64,000 nucleotides of DNA from an uncultured bacterium (lineage in GTDB: Bacteria > Planctomycetota > Phycisphaerae > Phycisphaerales > UBA1924). How positions within the stretch are numbered: the stretch's first letter is position 1; every line of letters begins with the position of its first letter. Under the pieces are notes generated by a model, which worked only from the letters and a program-made list of their open reading frames with translations, made no database searches and was not told the origin of the DNA. A program made the translations under genes and the position numbers. The stretch covers positions 79,034 to 143,033 of the forward strand of contig CAILKP010000042.1 in assembly GCA_903834785.1 (NCBI GenBank), written 5' to 3'. Of this stretch, positions 47,554-56,029 are shown piece after piece.

Positions 47554-49251
47554 ATGTTCTTACCTAGAAAGATCAAGCACCGTCTCGTTCTGCTCATCAC
47601 CCTGTTTGCCTTCGGGCTCATCGGTGCAGTAGCGACCTCAAGGACGATGCTGTCGCGCGTTTCGATCGGCTCGGAGGGTTACACGGAGATCGTTCAGTCA
47701 AAGGACCTGGTGGCGGACATCCTGCCGCCGCCGATGTTCGTTGTCGAGACCTATCTCACAGTGTCGCAGATGGATCGGGCGATCAACGATGATGCCGCCA
47801 AGGCGGTCCTGACGGCCCGGCTCGCCAAGCTCTCCAAGGAGTTCGAAGCATCCTTCGAGCGCTGGTCCAAGGACCTTAAGGACGATGCGGAGCTGGGCGG
47901 GCCGATGCTCGGTGAGATTGGCACTTCCGGCCGCGCGTTCATGGAGGCGGTCTCGGCGAAGTTTGTTCCGGCGATCGCGGCAAAGGACGGCGCGGCATCG
48001 TCGAAGGTCATCAGCGAGACACTGCAGCCGCTGTTCGAGCGGCACCGCTCGTTTGTCGAGAAGACTGTGGGATTGGCCACCCAGCGTCAGGCCAGGCGTG
48101 AGACGCGGGCCATGGCCACAGTCCGACGCAGCGATCAGATCAGCATCGCCGTCAGCCTCCTGGCCCTGGCGGTATGCACCGGCATCAGCTGGTTCATCAC
48201 CAGCTCGGTGATGCGGTCGATCTACGGCATCAACGGCGCGATCGCCAAGCTCGCCAAGGGTGACGGCAACCTGGGCCACCGCCTGCATGGCAGCAAGGGC
48301 GACGAGTTCAGTCTGCTGGCACGGTCGCTCAACGAGTTCGTCGAGATGGTCGAGCGCATCGTCCGCAAGGTGCAGGAGAGCACCTCCACCGCGGCCGAAG
48401 AGTCCAGCCAGATCAGCAAGTCCAGCGCGGAGATGGTCTGTCGCATCAGCGAGAACGCCAGCCGCACCCGCGAGGTGTCCGACAGTGTCGAGATCATCGC
48501 CGACCGCGTCCGCGGTGTCGCCGAATCATCCCGCACGGCGTGCGAGGCGACCCGGCAGGCCACCGCGACAGCGCAGTCCGGCAACGACATCATCAAGCGG
48601 ACGATCGCCGAGATCCAGACCACGATGCAGGAAGTCGAGCGGACCAAGGGCTCCATCGGCGAGCTCGGCGAGCAGTCCCAGAAGATCGGCTCCCTGGTCA
48701 CCAGCATCAACGACATCGCCGATCAGACCAATCTGCTGGCGCTCAACGCGGCGATCGAGGCCGCCCGCGCCGGTGAGCAGGGCCGCGGCTTTGCGGTCGT
48801 GGCCGACGAGGTCCGCAAGCTCGCCGAGCGCACGACCAAGGCCACCGAGGAAATTGCCGCAACCATCGGCTTTGTCCAGCGGACCACCCAGGTGGCCCTG
48901 GAGCAGATGAGCGGCTGCAGCACCTCGGTCAACCGCGGCGCCGCATCGATCAAGGAGGCCGGCGTCTCGCTCCAGCAGATCATGGACTCGGCCATCGGAA
49001 TGACCGGCACCATCGGGTCGATCGCCAGCTCCACCACCGAGCAGAGCGACGAGATCAAGAGCATCATGGTCCGCGTCCGCGAAATCGCCGAGGTCACCGG
49101 GACCACCAACACCGATGCCGAGCACACCGCGGTATCGCTGGACAAGCTCAGCGTGTCCATGCTCGAGCTCCAGCAGCTCGTCGGCAAGTTCAAGCTCAAC
49201 GACTATCACGCGGCCGCCGAGCGGCTGCGTGCGACGGCCAGCATTGGCTGA
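47554..49251 (+). CDS. Methyl-accepting chemotaxis protein 2
   Basis: 565 residues, same architecture as its neighbour: TM1 ([17 protein letters not shown]), a sensor with [22 protein letters not shown]2 ([20 protein letters not shown]), HAMP and a signalling domain with [20 protein letters not shown]. The sensor sequences are clearly related, so the pair arose by tandem duplication. The ATG at 47554 is preceded by CAGGAATCCAAGT; the frame is open upstream but that part is not receptor-like. It ends 18 bp from the convergent sugar-isomerase gene. Confidence 0.95.
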   Translation: MFLPRKIKHRLVLLITLFAFGLIGAVATSRTMLSRVSIGSEGYTEIVQSKDLVADILPPPMFVVETYLTVSQMDRAINDDAAKAVLTARLAKLSKEFEASFERWSKDLKDDAELGGPMLGEIGTSGRAFMEAVSAKFVPAIAAKDGAASSKVISETLQPLFERHRSFVEKTVGLATQRQARRETRAMATVRRSDQISIAVSLLALAVCTGISWFITSSVMRSIYGINGAIAKLAKGDGNLGHRLHGSKGDEFSLLARSLNEFVEMVERIVRKVQESTSTAAEESSQISKSSAEMVCRISENASRTREVSDSVEIIADRVRGVAESSRTACEATRQATATAQSGNDIIKRTIAEIQTTMQEVERTKGSIGELGEQSQKIGSLVTSINDIADQTNLLALNAAIEAARAGEQGRGFAVVADEVRKLAERTTKATEEIAATIGFVQRTTQVALEQMSGCSTSVNRGAASIKEAGVSLQQIMDSAIGMTGTIGSIASSTTEQSDEIKSIMVRVREIAEVTGTTNTDAEHTAVSLDKLSVSMLELQQLVGKFKLNDYHAAAERLRATASIG

Positions 49252-49262
49252 TCCCGGATCAA

Positions 49263-49281
49263 CCGGGTCCTATCGACCCGG
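49263..49281. terminator. Small hairpin between convergent genes
   Basis: CCGGGTC and GACCCGG (7 bp) around CTATC, spanning the minus-strand stop codon. It may serve both transcripts; no T-run. Confidence 0.4.
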
Positions 49282-50103
49282 CATTGCGCACACCGCCGCG
49301 AGCTTGGGGCCCATCCCTGCCGCGGCCGCGGCCTCGATGCGGGCCTCGTCGTAGAAGACCTCGAACATGCGCGGCGCGGTCAGGCCGGTCTGCCTGACCG
49401 CATCGGCAAAGGCCGGCCAGTCGATGTTCCCATCGCCGGGCATGCGGTGGTCATCAAGCTTCTTGTCGTTATCATGGATGTGCAGGTACGCGATGACATC
49501 CGCCGCGACCCGGACCGAATCGGCCAGGTTGCCGGTGATGTGGGCGTGCCCGGTGTCCAGGCACATCCGGATCGCCCGCGAGTTGATGCTCCGCACGGCC
49601 TGCGCCAGGCGCGCGACATCGTGCCCCAGCGGGCAGTTCAGCGGCTGGTTCTCGATCAGGTACACCACACCCAGCCTCTCGCCGATCTCCGCCAGACGGC
49701 GCAGGAAATCATCCAGCAGCGGCCAGCGCGGCGCGCTGGTGGCCTCGATCTGAGCCGGTGTCATCTCCTTGCGGCCGGGGTTCCAGCACGAGGGATGTAC
49801 CACCACCATCGGCCCGCCCAGATCGCTGGCCAGCTTGCCCTCGGCCTCGTAGGTCGTCAGGCACCTGGCCCGGTGGACGGCATCGGGCGATGACGGGTCG
49901 ATGTGCTCGCCGAACACGCCGTGGATGGAGTCAAAACGGATCCCGGCTGTTGCCGCGGCGGCAAGGGCCTCGGCCACGGTCGGCGGTTTCTGCTCGTTGC
50001 GATAGAACTGTGCGCGGGTGCAGCCCAGCTCTCTCCAGGCGCGCAGGAATCGGACAACCTCGAAACTGAACCCAAATGGGGTGATCACCGCCATCTCGGT
50101 CAT
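49270..50103 (-). CDS. Sugar phosphate isomerase/epimerase-like TIM barrel
   Basis: 277 residues of the AP-endonuclease-2/xylose-isomerase-like barrel. Metal-binding segments are recognisable: MVVVHPSCWNPGRK, VVYLIENQPLN, MCLDTGHAHITGN, YLHIHDNDKKLDDHRMPGDG and FEVFYDE. Such proteins isomerise or epimerise sugars or inositols, or have unknown roles. The second strand has SIHGVFGEHIDPS, as is common. The ATG at 50103 and one four codons later are both possible. No substrate clue from neighbours. Confidence 0.8.
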   Translation of the reverse strand: MTEMAVITPFGFSFEVVRFLRAWRELGCTRAQFYRNEQKPPTVAEALAAAATAGIRFDSIHGVFGEHIDPSSPDAVHRARCLTTYEAEGKLASDLGGPMVVVHPSCWNPGRKEMTPAQIEATSAPRWPLLDDFLRRLAEIGERLGVVYLIENQPLNCPLGHDVARLAQAVRSINSRAIRMCLDTGHAHITGNLADSVRVAADVIAYLHIHDNDKKLDDHRMPGDGNIDWPAFADAVRQTGLTAPRMFEVFYDEARIEAAAAAGMGPKLAAVCAMPGR

Positions 50104-50244
50104 AGCAACGGTCTCCGGCTGGGCATGGCGGATGGTAGAACCGAGTCCGGAGCTGGCGCGGTCCTGCCGGCGCGGTCTTGACGGTCTTTACGAAGGACTG
50201 GCCGATGGCCTAAGGCACGCCCTTTGCTGGTCGATAACAGAACC

Positions 50245-53031
50245 ATGACCCTGCTCCGGCGGACCATTCTGGCGACCTGCAGCGCATGGCTGTGCGCGGC
50301 GACGGGCCTTGCCGCGCTCCGCCAGCCCGCGCCGGCCGCCGGTACCCCGGCCGATGGCATGCTCTCGGATCGCCCGGCGACGGCCGGTCGCGTGGTGCGT
50401 CGCTTTGACTTCGACGAACGATCCTTCAACACCGAGCGGGTCCCACGCCACTGGTTCCGCGCCCAGAGCCTGCCGACCGATCGCGAGCGCCCGGGCTTCC
50501 CCAAGTGGAACGAGGCAGGGTTTGACTCGACCTTCGCCGTCTCCGGCACCACCAGCGTCAAACTGCCCGTCGCCGGCGGCAGTTGTGCGCTGCGGCTGTC
50601 GGGCACCCTGCTGCCCATTTTGCCCGATGCGGACCTGGCGGTTTCGGCGATGATCCGCACCGACGGGCTGCGTCACGCCCGCGCGATGATCTCCGTGCAA
50701 CTGCTGGACCAGACCGGCCAGCTTGTCGGCGGCACACTGCGGCACAGTGGCCCGGTGCTCTCAGAGAACGCCTGGAACCCCGTTGATGTTGAGATGCGGG
50801 CCACGCCGCCGGAGGCCGCGTTCCTGCAGATCGAACTGCTGGTCCTTCAGCCCGACCAGATCCCCGGGGCCGCCGCGACAGACGTGCACGCCGTGACGCT
50901 CCAGGACCTGCAGGGGGCCGCGTGGTTTGATGATGTCACCGTGCGCCAGCTCCCCCGGCTGACGATCCGCTCGCTCAGCGGGCCGATGGTCAGCTCTGAA
51001 GGGCACGCCAAGCTGCGCGTGGAGGTCCGCGATCAGGCCGGCGAGCCGCTGATCGCGACCATGACCGTCATGGACGTGCGCGGCGAGACCGTTGCCCGCC
51101 AGACCCGACAGCTGCCCATCGGTGGTGAGGTGTATCAGTGGCCTGTTGAGCTTGCCATCGCGGGCTGGTACCGCGCACGGGTCGATGTCAGCGGCGGCTC
51201 TTCCGGGCTTTCGCGGGCGGAGCTGACGCTCGTCCGTGTGCCGGCGGCATCGACGCGCTCGCCGCTGACTCTGGGCGGTCCGATGCGGCTCGGCCTGCTG
51301 GCCGAGGATGTGCCGGTTGCTTCCAGCGACACGATCCTGTCATTCGTCCAGCGCGGGGCGTTCTCCGCGGTCAGTCTCTCGGCCAACTCCCTGCTGCTGG
51401 ACCCCACGTTTGTCTCGCCGCTGCACCAGGTCACCGAAACGCTCATCGCCTCCGGTACGCGTGTGGCCATGGCCTGGAACAGCGTCCCGGCTGATCTGCA
51501 GGAGCAACTCAGCGTCCGTGAGCTTGACCCGGCCGGTCTGGCCGACATGGATCCTGAGAAGTGGTTCGTCCGGCTGGAGCCGGTGCTGGACCGTTACGGT
51601 CGGCGCATCACAAGCTGGCGCTTCGGCAAGCTGGCTGCCGAGCTGGGTGCCTCGCCGCCGGATATGCCCTCGCTGACGCGGCGCATGAACACGATCACTG
51701 AGGTCCTCCGCAAGCATGCCGCAGGCTCACGCGTGGGCGTGCCCTGGCGCAGCGAGTGGAGCGCCCCGCTCGACGGTGTTGCCGCCCGCATGGTGCTGGT
51801 CCCTGGCTCGCTTCCGCCCGAGCAGGTGGCCCAATCGGTCCTCAGCAACCGCGACGCCGACCTGCTGGTGATCCAGACGCTCTCGGAGGGCATGAGCGAG
51901 GAGAGCCGGTGCATCGATGCTGCCCAGCGGCTCGTTCATGCCTGGCGCGGCGCTTCACCGCAGGCCTCGCTGGCCCGCGGCCTTGTCGCCGAGAGCGTGC
52001 TGGCCGTCGAGCGGATGTGGACCGTGCGTCCGGGCGGTCAGCTTGATCCGACGCCCGAGGCCGCCGTGCTCATGGGCCTTGGTCGCAAACTGCTGGGTCG
52101 GCGCGTTGTCGCCGGGGTGGTGCAGGATCCCTACACACAGGCCTATCTCTTTGTTCCGACCAATCCCCAGGTCTGGCGCGAGGCGTCGCTGACTGAGCCG
52201 AGCCCGACTGACCGCTTCGGTGCGATCGTCGCCTGGTCGGAGGAACCCGGCAAGTTCCTCGCCCGCCACATGGGCACCGGTCGGCTGGCCGCCTACGACA
52301 TGTTCGGCAACCCGATCGCCCTGCCCGAGCCCGACAGCACCGGCTTCTACCGCATCCCGCTCTCGCCGGCACCGATCCTCATCGAAGGGGTCGATGCCGA
52401 GCTTGTCGAGTTTGCCGCCAGCGTGCGGCTGATGCCCTCGTTCATCCCCGCATCCGCGAGCGTTCAGGACGCCCGGCTGACGGTGACCAACCCCTGGCCG
52501 ATTCGAATCAGCGGCACTGTCCAGATTCTCGTCTCCGAGGCCGATCGCCGCCGCGGCTGGTCGGTCGGCCCGGCTTCTCAGGTCACCTTCCAGCTCCCGC
52601 CTGGTGAAACCGCCACGCTGCCGTTCACCGTCACCGTCTCACCGTCGGAAGTCGTCGGTGAGCGTTCATTGACCGCTGTGGTCCGGGTCGAGGGTGAGCG
52701 GACCTACGGCCCGATGCGCCTGCCGCTGCCGGTGCAGGTTGGTGTGCCGGGGCTCGATTTCTCGGTGGTGCTCTCACCATCGGGTGAGGATCTCATCGCC
52801 ACGGTGACGACGAGCAACTCCGGCACCCGGCCGCGGACGCTGCAGCTGGAAGCCGCGGCACCATCCCAGCGTCGCCAGAACCAGTCGATCAGTCAGCTGC
52901 AGCCCGGTGACACGGCGGTCCGCCGGTTTGTGATGCCCAATGCCGGAGCGCTCAAGGGCGGACGGATGTGGTTCAGCGGGCTCGATGTCGACAGCGGTGA
53001 GCGGCTCAGCAAGATCATCGATGTGCCGTGA
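50245..53031 (+). CDS. Large secreted protein, possibly a glycoside-hydrolase-like barrel between beta domains
   Basis: 928 residues with a signal peptide (MTLLRRTILATCSAWLCAATG). Residues of about 50-270 form a carbohydrate-binding-like beta sandwich (VVRRFDFDERSFNTERVPRH, LHARAMISVQLLDQTGQ-like strand, AAWFDDVTVRQLP). The middle (about 340-640) alternates strands and helices as in a barrel: LGLLAEDVPVASSDTILSF, RVAMAWNSVPADLQ, VGVPWRSEWSAPLDG. The last 200 residues hold Ig-like strands (DARLTVTNPWPIRISGTVQI, GVPGLDFSVVLSPSGEDL). No catalytic acid pair could be assigned, so I do not claim enzymatic activity. Probably extracellular. Confidence 0.55.
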   Translation: MTLLRRTILATCSAWLCAATGLAALRQPAPAAGTPADGMLSDRPATAGRVVRRFDFDERSFNTERVPRHWFRAQSLPTDRERPGFPKWNEAGFDSTFAVSGTTSVKLPVAGGSCALRLSGTLLPILPDADLAVSAMIRTDGLRHARAMISVQLLDQTGQLVGGTLRHSGPVLSENAWNPVDVEMRATPPEAAFLQIELLVLQPDQIPGAAATDVHAVTLQDLQGAAWFDDVTVRQLPRLTIRSLSGPMVSSEGHAKLRVEVRDQAGEPLIATMTVMDVRGETVARQTRQLPIGGEVYQWPVELAIAGWYRARVDVSGGSSGLSRAELTLVRVPAASTRSPLTLGGPMRLGLLAEDVPVASSDTILSFVQRGAFSAVSLSANSLLLDPTFVSPLHQVTETLIASGTRVAMAWNSVPADLQEQLSVRELDPAGLADMDPEKWFVRLEPVLDRYGRRITSWRFGKLAAELGASPPDMPSLTRRMNTITEVLRKHAAGSRVGVPWRSEWSAPLDGVAARMVLVPGSLPPEQVAQSVLSNRDADLLVIQTLSEGMSEESRCIDAAQRLVHAWRGASPQASLARGLVAESVLAVERMWTVRPGGQLDPTPEAAVLMGLGRKLLGRRVVAGVVQDPYTQAYLFVPTNPQVWREASLTEPSPTDRFGAIVAWSEEPGKFLARHMGTGRLAAYDMFGNPIALPEPDSTGFYRIPLSPAPILIEGVDAELVEFAASVRLMPSFIPASASVQDARLTVTNPWPIRISGTVQILVSEADRRRGWSVGPASQVTFQLPPGETATLPFTVTVSPSEVVGERSLTAVVRVEGERTYGPMRLPLPVQVGVPGLDFSVVLSPSGEDLIATVTTSNSGTRPRTLQLEAAAPSQRRQNQSISQLQPGDTAVRRFVMPNAGALKGGRMWFSGLDVDSGERLSKIIDVP

Positions 53032-53073
53032 GTGCCGGCCGGATCGGTCCGGGCCGACCCCATACCGTTGGCC

Positions 53074-53877
53074 ATGAACCTTGATCTGACCGGCAAAAAC
53101 GCCCTGGTGTGCGGCTCAACGCAGGGCATCGGCCTGGCCGCGGCGGTTGAACTCGCCGGCATGGGTGCCTCCGTGACGCTCTGTGCCCGCAACTGGAACA
53201 AGATCACCAATCTCCTGCCCACCCTGCCCCGCCCCGGTGCCGCCTCCGGGCAGGTCCACGGCGGGCTGATCGCCGACTTTGAGCACCCCATCGAAGCCGC
53301 TGCCGCCCTGCAGGCCAAGCTGGCCGAGCCCGGCACCGGCGTGTACCACATTCTGCTCAACAACACCGGCGGCCCGCCGGGTGGCCCCCTGCTGGATGCC
53401 ACGCTGGCCCAGCTGGCCTTTGCCACCCAGACGCAGCTGCACGCGGCCCACCTGTTCACCCAGCTGGTCGCCCCGGGGATGAAGCAGGCCCGCTACGGAC
53501 GCATCATCAACGTCATCTCCACGAGCGTCAAACAGCCGATTCCCGGCCTGGGCGTCAGCAACACCGTCCGCGGGGCGGTGGCCAACTGGGCCAAGACGCT
53601 CGCCGGTGAGCTCGGGCCGCACGGCATCACCGTCAACAACGTGCTGCCCGGGGCCACACTGACCGAGCGGCACCACAGCATCGTCGCCGGCAAGGTCAAG
53701 GCGACGGGGGCCAGTCCGCAGCAGGTCGAGGCCCAGCTTCTGGCAACCATCCCGGCCGGGCGCTTCGGCGAGCCCTCGGAACTGGGCGCCGCCATCGCCT
53801 TCCTGGCAAGTCCGGCGGCGGGTTACATCAACGGCATCAACCTCCCGGTCGATGGCGGCCGGACGGCCTGCCTGTAA
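53074..53877 (+). CDS. Short-chain dehydrogenase/reductase without the usual Tyr-Lys pair
   Basis: 267 residues. The N-terminal nucleotide site ALVCGSTQGIGLAAAVELA and the LLNNTGGPPGG strand (NAG-like) are present, and the C-terminal PVDGGRTACL is as usual for SDRs. Where the family has YxxxK, this protein has LGVSNTVRGAVANWAKTLAG: Ser for Tyr and Arg for Lys. This is a known subgroup of SDRs with altered catalytic residues. ATG at 53074; a GTG directly after the upstream stop would add 14 residues. Substrate unknown. It starts a seven-gene co-directional run. Confidence 0.85.
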   Translation: MNLDLTGKNALVCGSTQGIGLAAAVELAGMGASVTLCARNWNKITNLLPTLPRPGAASGQVHGGLIADFEHPIEAAAALQAKLAEPGTGVYHILLNNTGGPPGGPLLDATLAQLAFATQTQLHAAHLFTQLVAPGMKQARYGRIINVISTSVKQPIPGLGVSNTVRGAVANWAKTLAGELGPHGITVNNVLPGATLTERHHSIVAGKVKATGASPQQVEAQLLATIPAGRFGEPSELGAAIAFLASPAAGYINGINLPVDGGRTACL

Positions 53878-53982
53878 GGTGGGCTGTTTTTGAAGCGCCG
53901 GGCACGTTTTGCTGCCCTTCTGCCGCGTTCAGGCCCCGCACGCGTTGCCCCCTCGGCTGCCTGCACCTAAACTGACTTCCTT

Positions 53983-54246
53983 ATGGCTCACATCATCGCC
54001 CAGCCTTGTATCGGGACCAAAGACACAGCGTGCGTGGAGGTTTGTCCCGTCGACTGCATCCACCCGACAAAGAACGAGCCGGAATACGCCGCGGTAGAGC
54101 AGTTGTACATAGACCCCGACACCTGCATCGACTGTGGTCTGTGTGTTGACGAGTGCCCCGTCAAGGCCATCTTCCCGGAGGAGGACCTGCCGGGCGAGTG
54201 GAAGAAGTACATCCAGATCAACGCGGATCACTTCAAGAAGAAGTAA
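53983..54246 (+). CDS. Ferredoxin (7Fe/8Fe type), copy 1
   Basis: 87 residues with two cluster motifs: Cys9-x7-Cys17-x3-Cys21-Pro-x2-Cys25, and CIDCGLCVDECPVKAIF (Cys48, 51, 54, 58). The first, with its long spacing between Cys9 and Cys17, is the pattern of 7Fe ferredoxins such as Mycobacterium FdxC, in which that cluster is [3Fe-4S]. Small soluble electron carrier; partner unknown. Its sister gene begins 58 bp downstream. Confidence 0.93.
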   Translation: MAHIIAQPCIGTKDTACVEVCPVDCIHPTKNEPEYAAVEQLYIDPDTCIDCGLCVDECPVKAIFPEEDLPGEWKKYIQINADHFKKK

Positions 54247-54304
54247 GCCCCTAGCTCGGTTCGTTGTACGGCTACTCGACGCACGCCACACTCTCTTCCA
54301 CGCC

Positions 54305-54571
54305 ATGCCTCACATCATCGCTGAACCCTGCACGAACACCAAAGACACCGCCTGTGTTGAGGTCTGCCCGGTGGACTGCATCCACCCGACCCGCAACGAG
54401 GCGAAATTTGGTGCGGCCAAGCAGTTGTACATCGATCCGGACACCTGCATCGACTGCGGCCTGTGCGTTGAGCAGTGCCCGGTGCACGCCATCTTCCCGC
54501 AGGAGGATCTGCCCGCGGAGTGGAACAAGTACATCCAGATCAATCTCGACTACTTCAAGCCGCCCCGATAA
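54305..54571 (+). CDS. Ferredoxin (7Fe/8Fe type), copy 2
   Basis: 88 residues, closely similar to copy 1 in every cluster ligand (ACVEVCPVDCIHPT and CIDCGLCVEQCPVHAIF). Differences fall in the linker (NEAKFGAAKQ against NEPEYAAVEQ) and the C-terminus (DYFKPPR against DHFKKK). ATG at 54305. A clear tandem duplication. Confidence 0.93.
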   Translation: MPHIIAEPCTNTKDTACVEVCPVDCIHPTRNEAKFGAAKQLYIDPDTCIDCGLCVEQCPVHAIFPQEDLPAEWNKYIQINLDYFKPPR

Positions 54572-54664
54572 GGCGGCACTGAGGGTGGCCGCCCACCCCC
54601 GCTGACCGGGATTCCTTGCCGTACGGTTCATCTGATTCTGTTCGATCCCGGAGGGCTCCGCCCC

Positions 54665-55294
54665 GTGGAACCGACCCCCGCCGATGCCGCCGCCGGACCG
54701 GCCAGCAGCCCCAAAGCTGCGGCCCGCCGCGAGGCCGCCCATCGCATCGCAACCCTCAAAACCGCTGATCGCGCGCAGCACTCTGGCAAGATCTGCAAAC
54801 ATCTCTTTGATGAGCCATCGGTCACCGCCGCCCGGTGCATCATGGCCTTTGCCCCGCTGGCCGATGAGCCCGACATCACACCGCTGCTGACCGTGCTCAT
54901 CGGCATGGGCATCACCGTCACCGTGCCGGAGGTGAACTGGGCCGCCGGGACCATGCGGGCCGTCGCGATCTCCAGCATCACTGAGGACCTGATCACCGAG
55001 CTGACCCACGCCCGGCTGGCCCTGCGCTCGCCACGGCCCGGCCTGCGTGCGGTCCCTGTCGAGCTGATTGACCTGGTGCTGGTCCCCGGCCGCGCGTTCG
55101 ATGCGTCCGGCCGCCGCCTCGGCCGCGGCAAGGGATTTTATGACCGGTTTCTTCCCGCACTCGGATCAAACGTTGCCACCATCGGCGTTTGTTTCAGCGT
55201 GCAGATGATCGAGCGCGTGCCCACCGATGAGCACGACCGACCCGTCGGGGCGGTGGTTACGGAGCTGGGGCTCATAGCCGCACAATCCGCCTAG
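54665..55294 (+). CDS. 5-formyltetrahydrofolate cyclo-ligase
   Basis: Converts 5-formyl-THF to 5,10-methenyl-THF with ATP. 209 residues. The signature is GRRLGRGKGFYDRFLPAL near residue 150, with the upstream MAFAPLADEPDITPLL strand and the VELIDLVLVPGRAFD block. The Ala/Pro-rich first 20 residues are variable. GTG start at 54665 preceded by GGAGGGCTCC. The zinc-ribbon gene follows after 24 bp. Confidence 0.92.
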   Translation: MEPTPADAAAGPASSPKAAARREAAHRIATLKTADRAQHSGKICKHLFDEPSVTAARCIMAFAPLADEPDITPLLTVLIGMGITVTVPEVNWAAGTMRAVAISSITEDLITELTHARLALRSPRPGLRAVPVELIDLVLVPGRAFDASGRRLGRGKGFYDRFLPALGSNVATIGVCFSVQMIERVPTDEHDRPVGAVVTELGLIAAQSA

Positions 55295-55318
55295 CGCAGC
55301 TGGCCAACCATTGCCCGC

Positions 55319-56029
55319 ATGCCCCTGAGCGCCAGCACACTCCGCGAGAGTCGCCGCCGCACCGGCCGTCGCCTGCTCGTGCTGCTGGGCGTCACGCTGG
55401 GCATCGCCGTGGCATGCACCGCCTGGGCCCGCCTGTCACTCGGCCCCGCGGCGATCTTCGGCCGTTTGGATGGTGGCCCGCAGTTCCCCAGCGGCCCGGT
55501 CTGGCTCACGGTGCTGCCATCGCCGGAGAATCCCGGCACCCTGGTGGCCCTGCGTCAGGAGCAGGACCGCGATCTCATGGCGAGCCCCCTGTGCCGCGCA
55601 CTGGTATGGCCGCAGCCTCGCTACGCCGGCCTGCTGGCCCCCAGCGTGCGCGAGTACTTCCACACCATGTACATCTCCAACCCCGGCGGACTGCCGCTTG
55701 GTGCCGATGAGCTCAAGGCCGTCCGCATCGCCGTCGCCGCCGCGGTCATGCAGCGGGCGGATCCCATCTGGCTCAAGCATTTCACCGCCGGTGATGGCAC
55801 CACACACTCCATCTGCTGGCCGGGCATGGCCATGGAGGTCAGCTTGTGGCTGCTCACGCTTGCCGCCGCAGCATCGGTCATCGTCTGGCTTGGCTGGCGC
55901 CGCAGCACCGCCCGCCTGCTGGCCTTTGAATCCGGTGCCACCAGCCGCTGCCCCATGTGCCGGTACGACTGCCAGGGCCTGACAACCTGCGCCGAGTGCG
56001 GCTTTGTCCTGCCGCCACGCCGCGGCTGA
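55319..56029 (+). CDS. Membrane protein with C-terminal CRYDxxGL zinc ribbon
   Basis: 236 residues. N-terminal helix (LLVLLGVTLGIAVACTAWA), an extracytoplasmic region of about 140 residues, a second helix (EVSLWLLTLAAAASVIVWLG), and the tail CPMCRYDCQGLTTCAECGF. Same design as the protein at 40488-41231 although the loop is unrelated in sequence. Function unknown. The last 26 bp overlap the chosen priA start. Confidence 0.7.
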   Translation: MPLSASTLRESRRRTGRRLLVLLGVTLGIAVACTAWARLSLGPAAIFGRLDGGPQFPSGPVWLTVLPSPENPGTLVALRQEQDRDLMASPLCRALVWPQPRYAGLLAPSVREYFHTMYISNPGGLPLGADELKAVRIAVAAAVMQRADPIWLKHFTAGDGTTHSICWPGMAMEVSLWLLTLAAAASVIVWLGWRRSTARLLAFESGATSRCPMCRYDCQGLTTCAECGFVLPPRRG

